Shown in pieces: positions 11,591-24,068 of a stretch of DNA of 64,000 nt (position 1 is its first letter; every line of letters begins with the position of its first letter). The notes beneath the pieces were generated by a model that saw only the letters and a list, made by a program, of their open reading frames with translations, searched no databases and was not told the DNA's origin. Source of the DNA: Limanda limanda (taxonomy: Eukaryota; Chordata; Actinopteri; Pleuronectiformes; Pleuronectidae); NCBI RefSeq assembly GCF_963576545.1, contig NW_026870548.1, forward strand, positions 1 to 64,000. Direction: 5' to 3'. The position numbers and the translations under genes are program-made.

Positions 11591-11925
11591 GTCACTAAAC
11601 AGCTGGAAACGGGGAGATAAGCCTTTTTTGGAAGCAATGGTTAACATTTTGACTTTTTCATCACATATCAGCTCCAGTGTCAGAAAAGCGCTGGAAACAG
11701 GGAGATCTGCCTTTTTTTGGAAGAAATGGTTAAATTCTTGAATTTTTCATCACACATCATCCCAAATGTCACTAAACAGCTGGAAAAGGGGAGATAAGCC
11801 TTTTTTGGAAGCATTGATTAAGATTTCTGACTTTTTCATCACATGTCAGCCCAAGTGTCAGAAAAGCGCTGGAAACAGGGAGATAAGCCTTTTTTGGAAG
11901 AAATGGTTAAATTCTTGAATTTTTC

Positions 11926-13470
11926 ATAACACATCATCCCAAATGTCACTAAACAGCTGGAAACGGGATATAAGCCTTTTTTGGAATCATTGATTAAGAT
12001 TTCTGACTTTTCATCACATGTCAGCCCAGTGTCAGAAAAGCGCTGGAAACAGGGAGATAAGCCTTTTATGGAAGAAATGGTTAAATTCTTGAATTTTTCA
12101 TCACACATCATCCCAAATGTCACTAAACAGCTGGAAACGGGGAAATAAGCCTTTTTTGGAAGCAATGGTTAACATTTTGACTTTTTCATCACATATCAGC
12201 TCCAGTGCCAGAAAAGCGCTGGAAACAGGGAGATCTGCCTTTTTTTGGAAGAAATGGTTAAATTCTTGAATTTTTCATCACACATCATCCCAAATGTCAC
12301 TAAACAGCTGGAAACAGGGATATAAGCCTTTTTTGGAAGAAATGGTTTAAATTCTTGAATTTGTCATCACACATCATCCCAAATGTCACTAAACAGCTGG
12401 AAACGGGGAGATAAGCCTTTTTTGGAAGCATTGATTAAGATTTTCTGACTTTTTCATCACACATCATCCCAAATGTCACTAAACAGCTGGAAAAGGGGAG
12501 ATAAGCCTTTTTTGGAAGCATTGATTAAGATTTCTGACTTTTTCATCACATGTCAGCCCAAGTGTCAGAAAAGCGCTGGAAACAGGAAGATCTGCCTTTT
12601 TTTGGAAGAAATGGTTAAATTCTTGAATTTTTCATCACACATCATCCCAAATGTCACTAAACAGCTGGAAACGGGGAGATAAGCCTTTTTTGGAAGCAAT
12701 GGTTAACATTTTGACTTTTTCATCACATATCAGCTCCAGTGTCAGAAAAGCGCTGGAAACAGGGAGATCTGCCTTTTTTTGGAAGAAATGGTTAAATTCT
12801 TGAATTTTTCATCACACATCATCCCAAATGTCACTAAACAGCTGGAAAAGGGGAGATAAGCCTTTTTTGGAAGCATTGATTAAGATTTCTGACTTTTTCA
12901 TCACATGTCAGCCCAAGTGTCAGAAAAGCGCTGGAAACAGGGAGATAAGCCTTTTTTGGAAGAAATGGTTAAATTCTTGAATTTTTCATCACACATCATC
13001 CCAAATGTCACTAAACAGCTGGAAACGGGGATATAAGCCTTTTTTGGAATCATTGATTAAGATTTCTGACTTTTTCATCACATGTCAGCCCAAGTGTCAG
13101 AAAAGCGCTGGAACAGGGAGATAAGCCTTTTATGGAAGAAATGGTTAAATTCTTGAATTTTTCATCACACATCATCCCAAATGTCACTAACAGCTGGAAA
13201 CGGGGAAATAAGCCTTTTTTGGAAGCAATGGTTAACATTTTGACTTTTTCATCACATATCAGCTCCAGTGCCAGAAAAGCGCTGGAAACAGGGAGATCTG
13301 CCTTTTTTTGGAAGAAATGGTTAAATTCTTGAATTTTTCATCACACATCATCCCAATGTCACTAAACAGCTGGAAACAGGGATATAAGCCTTTTTTGGAA
13401 GAAATGGTTAAATTCTTGAATTTGTCATCACACATCATCCCAAATGGTCACTAAACAGCTGGAAACGGGA
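11926..13470 (+). other. Stretch enriched in single-base indels
   Basis: At least nine one-base gains or losses lie here: AACGGGATATA (about 11,964), GACTTTTCATC (12,006), GCCCAGTGTC (12,024), ATGGTTTAAA (12,343), GATTTTCTGAC (12,439), CTGGAACAGGG (13,109), ACTAACAGC (13,188), CCCAATGTC (13,353), AAATGGTCAC (13,443) and AACGGGAGATA (13,464). Most affect homopolymers. Elsewhere I found only isolated examples. Confidence 0.75.
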
Positions 13471-15099
13471 GATAAGCCTTTTTTGGAAGCATTGATTAAG
13501 ATTTCTGACTTTTTCATCACACATCATCCCAAATGTCACTAAACAGCTGGAAAAGGGGAGATAAGCCTTTTTTGGAAGCATTGATTAAGATTTCTGACTT
13601 TTTCATCACATGTCAGCCCAAGTGTCAGAAAAGCGCTGGAAACAGGAAGATCTGCCTTTTTTTGGAAGAAATGGTTAAATTCTTGAATTTTTCATCACAC
13701 ATCATCCCAAATGTCACTAAACAGCTGGAAACGGGGAGATAAGCCTTTTTTGGAAGCAATGGTTAACATTTTGACTTTTTATCACATATCAGCTCCAGTG
13801 TCAGAAAAGCGCTGGAAACAGGGAGATCTGCCTTTTTTTGGAAGAAAAGGTTAAATTCTTGAATTTTTCATCACACATCATCCCAAATGTCACTAAACAG
13901 CTGGAAACGGGGAGATAAGCCTTTTTTGGAACCATTGATTAAGATTTCTGACTTTTTCATCACATGTCAGCCCAAGTGTCAGAAAAGCGCTGGAAACAGG
14001 GAGATAAGCCTTTTTTGGAAGAAATGGTTAAATTCTTGAATTTTTCATCACACATCATCCCAAATGTCACTAAACAGCTGGAAACGGGGAGATAAGCCTT
14101 TTTTGGAAGCATTGATTAAGATTTCTGACTTTTTCATCACATGTCAGCCCAAGTGTCAGAAAAGCGCTGGAAACAGGGAGATCTGCCTTTTTTTGGAAGA
14201 AAAGGTTAAATTCTTGAATTTTTCATCACACATCATCCCAAATGTCACTAAACAGCTGGAAACGGGGAGATAAGCCTTTTTTGGAAGCAATGGTTAACAT
14301 TTTGACTTTTTCATCACATATCAGCTCCAGTGTCAGAAAAGCGCTGGAAACAGGGAGATCTGCCTTTTTTTTGAAGAAAAGGTTAAATTCTTGAATTTTT
14401 CATCACACATCATCCCAAATGTCACTAAACAGCTGGAAACGGGGAGATAAGCCTTTTTTGGAAGCATTGATTAAGATTTCTGACTTTTTCATCACATGTC
14501 AGCCCAAGTGTCAGAAAAGCGCTGGAAACAGGGAGATAAGCCTTTTTTGGAAGAAATGGTTAAATTCTCGAATTTTTCATCACACATCATCCCAAATGTC
14601 ACTAAACAGCTGGAAACGGGGAGATAAGCCTTTTTTGGAAGCATTGATTAAGATTTCTGACTTTTTCATCACATGTCAGCCCAAGTGTCAGAAAAGCGCT
14701 GGAAACAGGGAGATAAGCCTTTTTTGGAAGAAATGGTTAAATTCTTGAATTTGTCATCACACATCATCCCAAATGTCACTAAACAGCTGGAAACGGGGAG
14801 ATAAGCCTTTTTTGGAAGCAATGGTTAACATTTTGACTTTTTCATCACATATCAGCTCCAGTGTCAGAAAAGCGCTGGAAACAGGGAGATCTGCCTTTTT
14901 TTGGAAGAAATGGTTAAATTCTTGAATTTTTCATCACACATCATCCCAAATGTAACTAACTAGCTGGAAACGGGGAGATAAGCCTTTTTTGGAACCATTG
15001 ATTAAGATTTCTGACTTTTTCATCACATGTCAGCCCAAGTGTCAGAAAAGCGCTGGAAACAGGGAGATAAGCCTTTTTTGGAAGAAATGGTTAAATTCT

Positions 15100-17990
15100 T
15101 GAATTTTTCATCACACATCATCCCAAATGTCACTAAACAGCTGGAAACGGGGAGATAAGCCTTTTTTGGAAGCATTGATTAAGATTTCTGACTTTTTCAT
15201 CACATGTCAGCCCAAGTGTCAGAAAAGCGCTGGAAACAGGGAGATCTGCCTTTTTTTGGAAGAAAAGGTTAAATTCTTGAATTTTTCATCACACATCATC
15301 CCAAATGTCACTAAACAGCTGGAAACGGGGAGATAAGCCTTTTTTGGAAGCAATGGTTAACATTTTGACTTTTTCATCACATATCAGCTCCAGTGTCAGA
15401 AAAGCGCTGGAAACAGGGAGATCTGCCTTTTTTTTGAAGAAAAGGTTAAATTCTTGAATTTTTCATCACACATCATCCCAAATGTCACTAAACAGCTGGA
15501 AACGGGGAGATAACCCTTTTTTGGAAGCATTGATTAAGATTTCTGACTTTTTCATCACATGTCAGCCCAAGTGTCAGAAAAGCGCTGGAAACAGGGAGAT
15601 AAGCCTTTTTTGGAAGAAATGGTTAAATTCTCGAATTTTTCATCACACATCATCCCAAATGTCACTAAACAGCTGGAAACGGGGAGATAAGCCTTTTTTG
15701 GAAGCATTGATTAAGATTTCTGACTTTTACATCACACGTCAGCCCAAGTGTCAGAAAAGCGCTGGAAACAGGGAGATAAGCCTTTTTTGGAAGAAATGGT
15801 TAAATTCTTGAATTTGTCATCACACATCATCCCAAATGTCACTAAACAGCTGGAAACGGGGAGATAAGCCTTTTTTGGAAGCAATGGTTAACATTTTGAC
15901 TTTTTCATCACATATCAGCTCCAGTGTCAGAAAAGCGCTGGAAACAGGGAGATCTGCCTTTTTTTGGAAGAAATGGTTAAATTCTTGAATTTTTCATCAC
16001 ACATCATCCCAAATGTCACTAAACAGCTGGAAACGGGGAGATAAGCCTTTTTTGGAAGCATTGATTAAGATTTCTGACTTTTTCATCACGTCAGCCCAAG
16101 TGTCAGAAAAGCGCTGGAAAAAGGCAGATATGCCTTTTTTTGGAAGAAAAGGTTAAATTCTTGAATTTGTCATCACACATCATCCCAAATGTCACTAAAC
16201 AGCTGGAAACGGGGAGATAAGCCTTTTTTGGAAGCAATGGTTAACATTTTGACTTTTTCATCACATATCAGCTCCAGTGTCAGAAAAGCGCTGGAAACAG
16301 GCAGATATGCCTTTTTTTGGAAGAAAAGGTTAAATTCTTGAATTTGTCATCACACATCATCCCAAATGTCACTAAACAGCTGGAAACGGGGAGATAAGCC
16401 TTTTTTGGAAGCAATGGTTAACATTTTGACTTTTTCATCACATATCAGCTCCAGTGTCAGAAAAGCGCTGGAAACAGGGAGATCTGCCTTTTTTTGGAAG
16501 AAATGGTTAAATTCTTGAATTTTTCATCACACATCATCCCAAATGTCACTAAACAGCTGGAAACGGGGAGATAAGCCTTTTTTGGAAGCATTGATTAAGA
16601 TTTCTGACTTTTTCATCACGTCAGCCCAAGTGTCAGAAAAGCGCTGGAAACAGGGAGATAAGCCTTTTTTGGAAGAAATGGTTAAATTCTTGAATTTGTC
16701 ATCACACATCATCCCAAATGTCACTAAACAGCTGGAAACGGGGAAATAAGCCTTTTTTGGAAGCAATGGTTAACATTTTGACTTTTTCATCACATATCAG
16801 CTCCAGTGTCAGAAAAGCGCTGGAAACAGGGAGATCTGCCTTTTTTTGGAAGAAAAGGTTAAATTCTTGAATTTTTCATCACACATCATCCCAAATGTCA
16901 CTAAACAGCTGGAAACGGGGAGATAAGCCTTTTTTGGAAGCATTGATTAAGATTTCTGACTTTTTCATCACATATCAGCTCCAGTGTCAGAAAAGCGCTG
17001 GAAACAGGCAGATATGCGTTTTTTTGGAAGAAAAGGTTAAATTCTTGAATTTGTCATCACACATCATCCCGAATGTTACTAAACAGCTGGAAACGGGGAG
17101 ATAAGCCTTTTTTGGAAGCATTGATTAAGATTTCTGACTTTTTCATCAAATGTCAGCCCAAGTGTCAGAAAAGCGCTGGAAACAGGGAGATAAGCCTTTT
17201 TTGGAAGAATTGGTTAAATTCTTGAATTTTTCATCACACATCATCCCAAATGTCACTAAACAGTTGGAAACGTGGAGATAAGCCTTTTTTGGAAGCAATG
17301 GTTAACATTTTGACTTTTTCATCACATATCAGGTCCAGTGTCAGAAAAGCGCTGGAAACAGGGAGATCTGCCTTTTTTTGGAAGAAATGGTTAAATTCTT
17401 GAATTTTTCATCACACATCATCCCAAATGTCACTAAACAGCTGGAAACGGGGAGATAAGCCTTTTTTGGAAGCATTGATTAAGATTTCTGACTTTTTCAT
17501 CACGTCAGCCCAAGTGTCAAAAAAGCGCTGGAAACAGGGAGATAAGCCTTTTTTGGAAGAAATGGTTAAATTCTTGAATTTTTCATCACACATCATCCCA
17601 AATGTCACTAAACAGCTGGAAACGGGGAGATAACCCTTTTTTGGAAGCATTGATTAAGATTTCTGACTTTTTCATCACATGTCAGCCCAAGTGTCAGAAA
17701 AGCGCTGGAAACAGGGAGATAAGCCTTTTTTGGAAGAAATGGTTAACATTTTGACTTTTTCATCACATATCAGCTCCAGTGTCAGAAAAGCGCTGGAAAC
17801 AGGGAGATCTGCCTTTTTTTGGAAGAAAAGGTTAAATTCTTGAATTTTTCATCACACATCATCCCAAATGTCACTAAACAGCTGGAAACGGGGAGATAAG
17901 CCTTTTTTGGAAGCATTGATTAAGATTTCTGACTTTTTCATCACATATCAGCTCCAGTGTCAGAAAAGCGCTGGAAACAGGCAGATATGC
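15100..17990 (+). repeat. Long-range near-copy, left member (pair offset about 27,713 bp)
   Basis: Matches about 42,815-45,703. Equivalent unit starts are 15482/43195, 16527/44240, 16895/44608 and 17411/45124, all 27,713 bp apart, and 15127/42841 at 27,714 because the right copy lost a T near 43,077 (ACATTTGAC). Private changes in this copy include GGAAAAAGGC near 16,118, CCCGAATG near 17,069, CAGTTGG near 17,262 and GTCAAAAAAG near 17,516. Confidence 0.84.
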
Positions 17991-18062
17991 GTTTTTTTTG
18001 GAAGAAAAGGTTAAATTCTTGAATTTGTCATCACACATCATCCCAAATGTTACTAAACAGCT
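17973..18062 (+). repeat. B3 variant with ATATGCG and GTTACTAAAC
   Basis: A 90-bp R-family B unit with ATATGCG before a T8 run and GTTACTAAAC in the tail. The ATATGCG change adds a CpG. Recurrent copies lie near 35,340, 37,910, 38,890, 47,205 and 48,180, with a T7 form near 16,995, 44,725, 53,665, 57,030, 59,515 and 62,615. It is a useful marker for aligning R-family HOR copies. Confidence 0.85.
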
Positions 18063-18151
18063 GGAAACGGGGAGATAAGCCTTTTTTGGAAGCATTGATT
18101 AAGATTTCTGACTTTTTCATCACATGTCAGCCCAAGTGTCAGAAAAGCGCT

Positions 18152-18239
18152 GGAAACAGGGAGATAAGCCTTTTTTGGAAGAATTGGTTAAAGTCTTGAA
18201 TTTTTCATCACACATCATCCCAAATGTCACTAAACAGCC
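18152..18239 (+). repeat. B variant with AAGTCTTG and CAGCCAGAAAC junction
   Basis: An 88-bp B unit with GAATTGGTTAAAGTCTTG in its middle. Its end joins the next A unit as CAGCCAGAAAC instead of CAGCTGGAAAC, abolishing the CAGCTG palindrome. The same junction occurs at 18235, 35593, 39138, 40197, 48427, 49840, 53913, 57278, 59759 and 62860, all in R-family sequence. Spacings such as 3,545, 3,365, 3,101 and 2,481 bp show it rides inside larger repeating blocks. Confidence 0.87.
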
Positions 18240-21200
18240 AGAAACGGGGAGATAAGCCTTTTTTGGAAGCAATGGTTAACATTTTGACTTTTTCATCACA
18301 TATCAGCTCCAGTGTCAGAAAAGCGCTGGAAACAGGGAGATCTGCCTTTTTTTGGAAGAAATGGTTAAATTCTTGAATTTTTCATCACATATCATCCCAA
18401 ATGTCACTAAACAGCTGGAAACGGGGAGATAAGCCTTTTTTGGAAGCAATGGTTAACATTTTGACTTTTTCATCACTTATCAGCTCCAGTGTCAGAAAAG
18501 CGCTGGAAACAGGGAGATCTGCCTTTTTTTGGAAGAAATGGTTAAATTCTTGAATTTTTCATCACACATCATCCCAAATGTCACTAAACAGCTGGAAACG
18601 GGGAGATAAGCCTTTTTTGGAAGCAATGGTTAACATTTTGACTTTTTCATCACATATCAGCTCCAGTGTCAGAAAAGCGCTGGAAACAGGGAGATCTGCC
18701 TTTTTTTGGAAGAAATGGTTAAATTCTTGAATTTTTCATCACACATCATCCCAAATGTCACTAAACAGCTGGAAACGGGGAGATAAGCCTTTTTTGGAAG
18801 CATTGATTAAGATTTCTGACTTTTTCATCACACATCATCCCAAATGTCACTAAACAGCTGGAAAAGGGGAGATAAGCCTTTTTTGGAAGCATTGATTAAG
18901 ATTTCTGACTTTTTCATCACATGTCAGCCCAAGTGTCAGAAAAGCGCAGGAAACAGGAAGATCTGCCTTTTTTTGGAAGAAATGGTTAAATTCTTGAATT
19001 TTTCATCACACATCATCCCAAATGTCACTAAACAGCTGGAAACGGGGAGATAAGCCTTTTTTTGGAAGCAATGGTTAACATTTTGACTTTTTATAACATA
19101 TCAGCTCCAGTGTCAGAAAAGCGCTGGAAACAGGGAGATCTGCCTTTTTTTGGAAGAAAAGGTTAAATTCTTGAATTTTTCATCACACATCATCCCAAAT
19201 GTCACTAAACATCTGGAAATGGGGAGATAAGCCTTTTTTGGAAGCATTGATTAAGATTTCTGACTTTTTCCTCACATGTCAGCCCAAGTGTCAGAAAAGC
19301 GCTGGAAACAGGGAGATCTGCCTTTTTTGGAAGAAATGGTTAAATTCTTGAATTTTTCATCACACATCATCCCAAATGTCACTAAACAGCTTGAAACGGG
19401 GAGATAAGCCTTTTTTGGAAGCAATGGTTAACATTTTGACTTTTTCATCACATATCAGCTCCAGTGTCAGAAAAGCGCTGGAAACAGGGAGATCTGCCTT
19501 TTTTTGGAAGAAATGGTTAAATTCTTGAATTTTTCATCACACATCATCCCAAATGTCACTAAACAGCTGGAAACGGGGAGAAAAGCCTTTTTTGGAAGCA
19601 ATGGTTAACATTTTGACTTTTTCATCACATATCAGCTCCAGTGTCAGAAAAGCGCTGGAAACAGGGAGATCTGCCTTTTTTTGGAAGAAATGGTTAAATT
19701 CTTGAATTTTTCATCACACATCATCCCAAATGTCACTAAACAGCTGGAAAAGGGGAGATAAGCCTTTTTTGGAAGCATTGATTAAGATTTCTGACTTTTT
19801 CATCACATGTCAGCCCAAGTGTCAGAAAAGCGCTGGAAACAGGGAGATAAGCCTTTTTTGGAAGAAATGGTTAAATTCTTGAATTTTTCATCACACATCA
19901 TCCCAAATGTCACTAAACAGCTGGAAACGGGGATATAAGCCTTTTTTGGAAGCATTGATTAAGATTTCTGAATCTTTCATCACATGTCAGCCCAAGTGTC
20001 AGAAAAGCGCTGGAAACAGGGAGATAAGCCTTTTATGGAAGAAATGGTTAAATTCTTGAATTTTTCATCACACATCATCCCAAATGTCACTAAACAGCTG
20101 GAAACGGGGAAATAAGCCTTTTTTGGAAGCATTGATTAAGATTTCTGACTTTTTCATCACATGTCAGCCCAAGTGTCAGAAAAGCGCTGGAAACAGGGAG
20201 ATAAGCCTTTTTTGGAAGAAATGGTTAAATTCTTGAATTTTTCATCACACATCATCCCAAATGTCACTAAACAGCTGGAAACGGGGAGATAAGCCTTTTT
20301 TGGAAGCATTGATTAAGATTTCTGACTTTTTCATCACATGTCAGCCCAAGTGTCAGAAAAGCGCTGGAAACAGGGAGATAAGCCTTTTTTGGAAGAAATG
20401 GTTAAATTCTTGAATTTTTCATCACACATCATCCCAAATGTCACTAAACAGCTGGAAACGGGGAGATAAGCCTTTTTTGGAAGCAATGGTTAACATTTTG
20501 ACTTTTTCATCACATATCAGCTCCAGTGCCAGAAAAGCGCTGGAAACAGGGAGATCTGCCTTTTTTTGGTAGAAATGGTTAAATTCTTGAATTTTTCATC
20601 ACACATCATCCCAAATGTCACTAAACAGCTGGAAACAGGGAGATAAGCCTTTTTTGGAAGAAATGGTTAAATTCTTGAATTTGTCATCACACATCATCCC
20701 AAATGTCACTAAACAGCTGGAAACGGGGAGATAAGCCTTTTTTGGAAGCATTGATTAAGATTTCTGACTTTTTCATCACACATCATCCCAAATGTCACTA
20801 AACAGCTGGAAAAGGGGAGATAAGCCTTTTTTGGAAGCATTGATTAAGATTTCTGACTTTTTCTTCACATGTCAGCCCAAGTGTCAGAAAAGCGCTGGAA
20901 ACAGGGAGATAAGCCTTTTTTGGAAGAAATGGTTAAATTCTTGAATTTTTCATCACACATCATCCCAAATGTCACTAAACAGCTGGAAACGGGGAGATAA
21001 GCCTTTTTTGGAAGCAATGGTTAACATTTTGAATTTGTCATCACACATCATCCCAAATGTCACTAAACAGCTGGAAACGGGGAGATAAGCCTTTTTTGGA
21101 AGCATTGATTAAGATTTCTGACTTTTTCATCACACATCATCCCAAATGTCACTAAACAGCTGGAAACGGGGAGATAAGCCTTTTTTGGAAGCATTGATTA

Positions 21201-24068
21201 AGATTTCTGACTTTTTCATCACATGTCAGCCCAAGTGTCAGAAAAGCGCTGGAAACAGGGAGATAAGCCTTTTTTGGAAGAAATGGTTAAATTCTTGAAT
21301 TTTTCATCACACATCATCCCAAATGTCACTAAACAGCTGGAAACGGGGAGATAAGCCTTTTTTGGAAGCAATGGTTAACATTTTGACTTTTTATCACATA
21401 TCAGCTCCAGTGTCAGAAAAGCGCTGGAAACAGGGAGATCTGCCTTTTTTTGGAAGAAAAGGTTAAATTCTTGAACTTTTCATCACACATCATCCCAAAT
21501 GTCACTAAACATCTGGAAACGGGGAGATAAGCCTTTTTTGGAAGCATTGATTAAGATTTCTGACTTTTTCCTCACATGTCAGCCCAAGTGTCAGAAAAGC
21601 GCTGGAAACAGGGAGATCTGCCTTTTTTGGAAGAAATGGTTAAATTCTTGAATTTTTCATCACACATCATCCCAAATGTCACTAAACAGCTTGAAACGGG
21701 GAGATAAGCCTTTTTTGGAAGCAATGGTTAACATTTTGACTTTTTCATCACATATCGGCTCCAGTGTCAGAAAAGCGCTGGAAACAGGGAGATCTGCCTT
21801 TTTTTGGAAGAAAAGGTTAAATTCTTGAATTTTTCATCACACATCATCCCAAATGTCACTAAACAGCTGGAAACGGGGAGATAAGCCTTTTTTGGAAGCA
21901 TTGATTAAGATTTCTGACTTTTTCATCACATGTCAGCCCAAGTGTCAGAAAAGCGCTGGAAACAGGGAGATCTGCCTTTTTTTGGAAGAAATGGTTAAAT
22001 TCTTGAATTTTTCATCACACATCATCCCAAATGTCACTAAACAGCTGGAAACGGGGAGATAAGCCTTTTTTGGAAGCATTGATTAAGATTTCTGACTTTT
22101 TCATCACACATCATCCCAAATGTCACTAAACAGCTGGAAAAGGGGAGATAAGCCTTTTTTGGAAGCATTAATTAAGATTTCTGACTTTTTCATCACACAT
22201 CATCCCAAATGTCACTAAACAGCTGGAAACGGGGAGATAAGCCTTTTTTGGAAGCATTGATTAAGATTTCTGACTTTTTCATCACATGTCAGCCCAAGTG
22301 TCAGAAAAGCGCTGGAAACAGGGAGATAAGCCTTTTTTGGAAGAAATGGTTAAATTCTTGAATTTTTCATCACACATCATCCCAAATGTCACTAAACAGC
22401 TGGAAACGGGGAGATAAGCCTTTTTTGGAAGCAATGGTTAACATTTTGACTTTTTCATCACATATCAGCTCCAGTGCCAGAAAAGCGCTGGAAACAGGGA
22501 GATCTGCCTTTTTTTGGTAGAAATGGTTAAATTCTTGAATTTTTCATCACACATCATCCCAAATGTCACTAAACAGCTGGAAACAGGGAGATAAGCCTTT
22601 TTTGGAAGAAATGGTTAAATTCTTGAATTTGTCATCACACATCATCCCAAATGTCACTAAACAGCTGGAAACGGGCAGATAAGCCTTTTTTGGAAGCATT
22701 GATTAAGATTTCTGACTTTTTCATCACACATCATCCCAAATGTCACTAAACAGCTGGAAAAGGGGAGATAAGCCTTTTTTGGAAGCATTGATTAAGATTT
22801 CTGACTTTTTCATCACATGTCAGCCCAAGTGTCAGAAAAGCGCTGGAAACAGGGAGATAAGCCTTTTTTGGAAGAAATGGTTAAATTCTTGAATTTTTCA
22901 TCACACATCATCCCAAATGTCACTAAACAGCTGGAAACGGGGAGATAAGCCTTTTTTGGAAGCAATGGTTAACATTTTGAATTTGTCATCACACATCATC
23001 CCAAATGTCACTAAACAGCTGGAAACGGGGAGATAAGCCTTTTTTGGAAGCATTGATTAAGATTTCTGACTTTTTCATCACACATCATCCCAAATGTCAC
23101 TAAACAGCTGGAAACGGGGAGATAAGCCTTTTTTGGAAGCATTGATTAAGATTTCTGACTTTTTCATCACATGTCAGCCCAAGTGTCAGAAAAGCGCTGG
23201 AAACAGGGAGATAAGCCTTTTTTGGAAGAAATGGTTAAATTCTTGAATTTTTCATCACACATCATCCCAAATGTCACTAAACAGCTGGAAACGGGGAGAT
23301 AAGCCTTTTTTGGAAGCAATGGTTAACATTTTGACTTTTTATCACATATCAGCTCCAGTGTCAGAAAAGCGCTGGAAACAGGGAGATCTGCCTTTTTTTG
23401 GAAGAAAAGGTTAAATTCTTGAACTTTTCATCACACATCATCCCAAATGTCACTAAACATCTGGAAACGGGGAGATAAGCCTTTTTTGGAAGCATTGATT
23501 AAGATTTCTGACTTTTTCCTCACATGTCAGCCCAAGTGTCAGAAAAGCGCTGGAAACAGGGAGATCTGCCTTTTTTGGAAGAAATGGTTAAATTCTTGAA
23601 TTTTTCATCACACATCATCCCAAATGTCACTAAACAGCTTGAAACGGGGAGATAAGCCTTTTTTGGAAGCAATGGTTAACATTTTGACTTTTTCATCACA
23701 TATCGGCTCCAGTGTCAGAAAAGCGCTGGAAACAGGGAGATCTGCCTTTTTTTGGAAGAAAAGGTTAAATTCTTGAATTTTTCATCACACATCATCCCAA
23801 ATGTCACTAAACAGCTGGAAACGGGGAGATAAGCCTTTTTTGGAAGCATTGATTAAGATTTCTGACTTTTTCATCACATGTCAGCCCAAGTGTCAGAAAA
23901 GCGCTGGAAACAGGGAGATCTGCCTTTTTTTTGGAAGAAATGGTTAAATTCTTGAATTTGTCATCACACATCATCCCAAATGTCACTAAACAGCTGGAAA
24001 CGGGGAGATAAGCCTTTTTTGGAAGCATTGATTAAGATTTCTGACTTTTTCATCACACATCATCCCAA

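Larger units (their letters stand above)
1..14300 (+). repeat. L-family domain 1
   Basis: Satellite rich in L markers: GGAAAAGGGG starts, ACAGGAAGATCT, TTTTTATCACAT, GGGATATAAGCC and TTCCTCACATG. Large internal near-copies include about 4,920-6,090 against 7,850-9,015 (offset 2,926 bp) and about 6,290-7,830 against 9,300-10,750 (offset 3,013-3,015 bp). The right edge is soft: the first R-associated marker (T8 followed directly by GAAGAAAAGG) appears near 14,368, but the L-type GGAACCATTG still appears at 14,992. No gene seen. Confidence 0.75.
14300..18780 (+). repeat. R-family domain 1 (mixed left edge)
   Basis: Contains the R markers CAGGCAGATATGC, ATCACGTCAG, TTCTCGAATTT, GGAGATAACCC (17631) and CAGCCAGAAAC (18235). 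It lies between two L domains. Its 15.1-18.0 kb part is near-identical to 42.8-45.7 kb. A six-dimer local duplication is visible inside it: the units at 14064 and 14419 reappear at 15127 and 15482 (offset 1,063 bp). No gene seen. Confidence 0.72.

Noticed and set aside
11839..12165. Reverse-strand open frames of 62-108 codons, the longest here
   Set aside because: Same repeat origin; the 108-codon case exists only because of one-base indels in this local stretch. No coding evidence.
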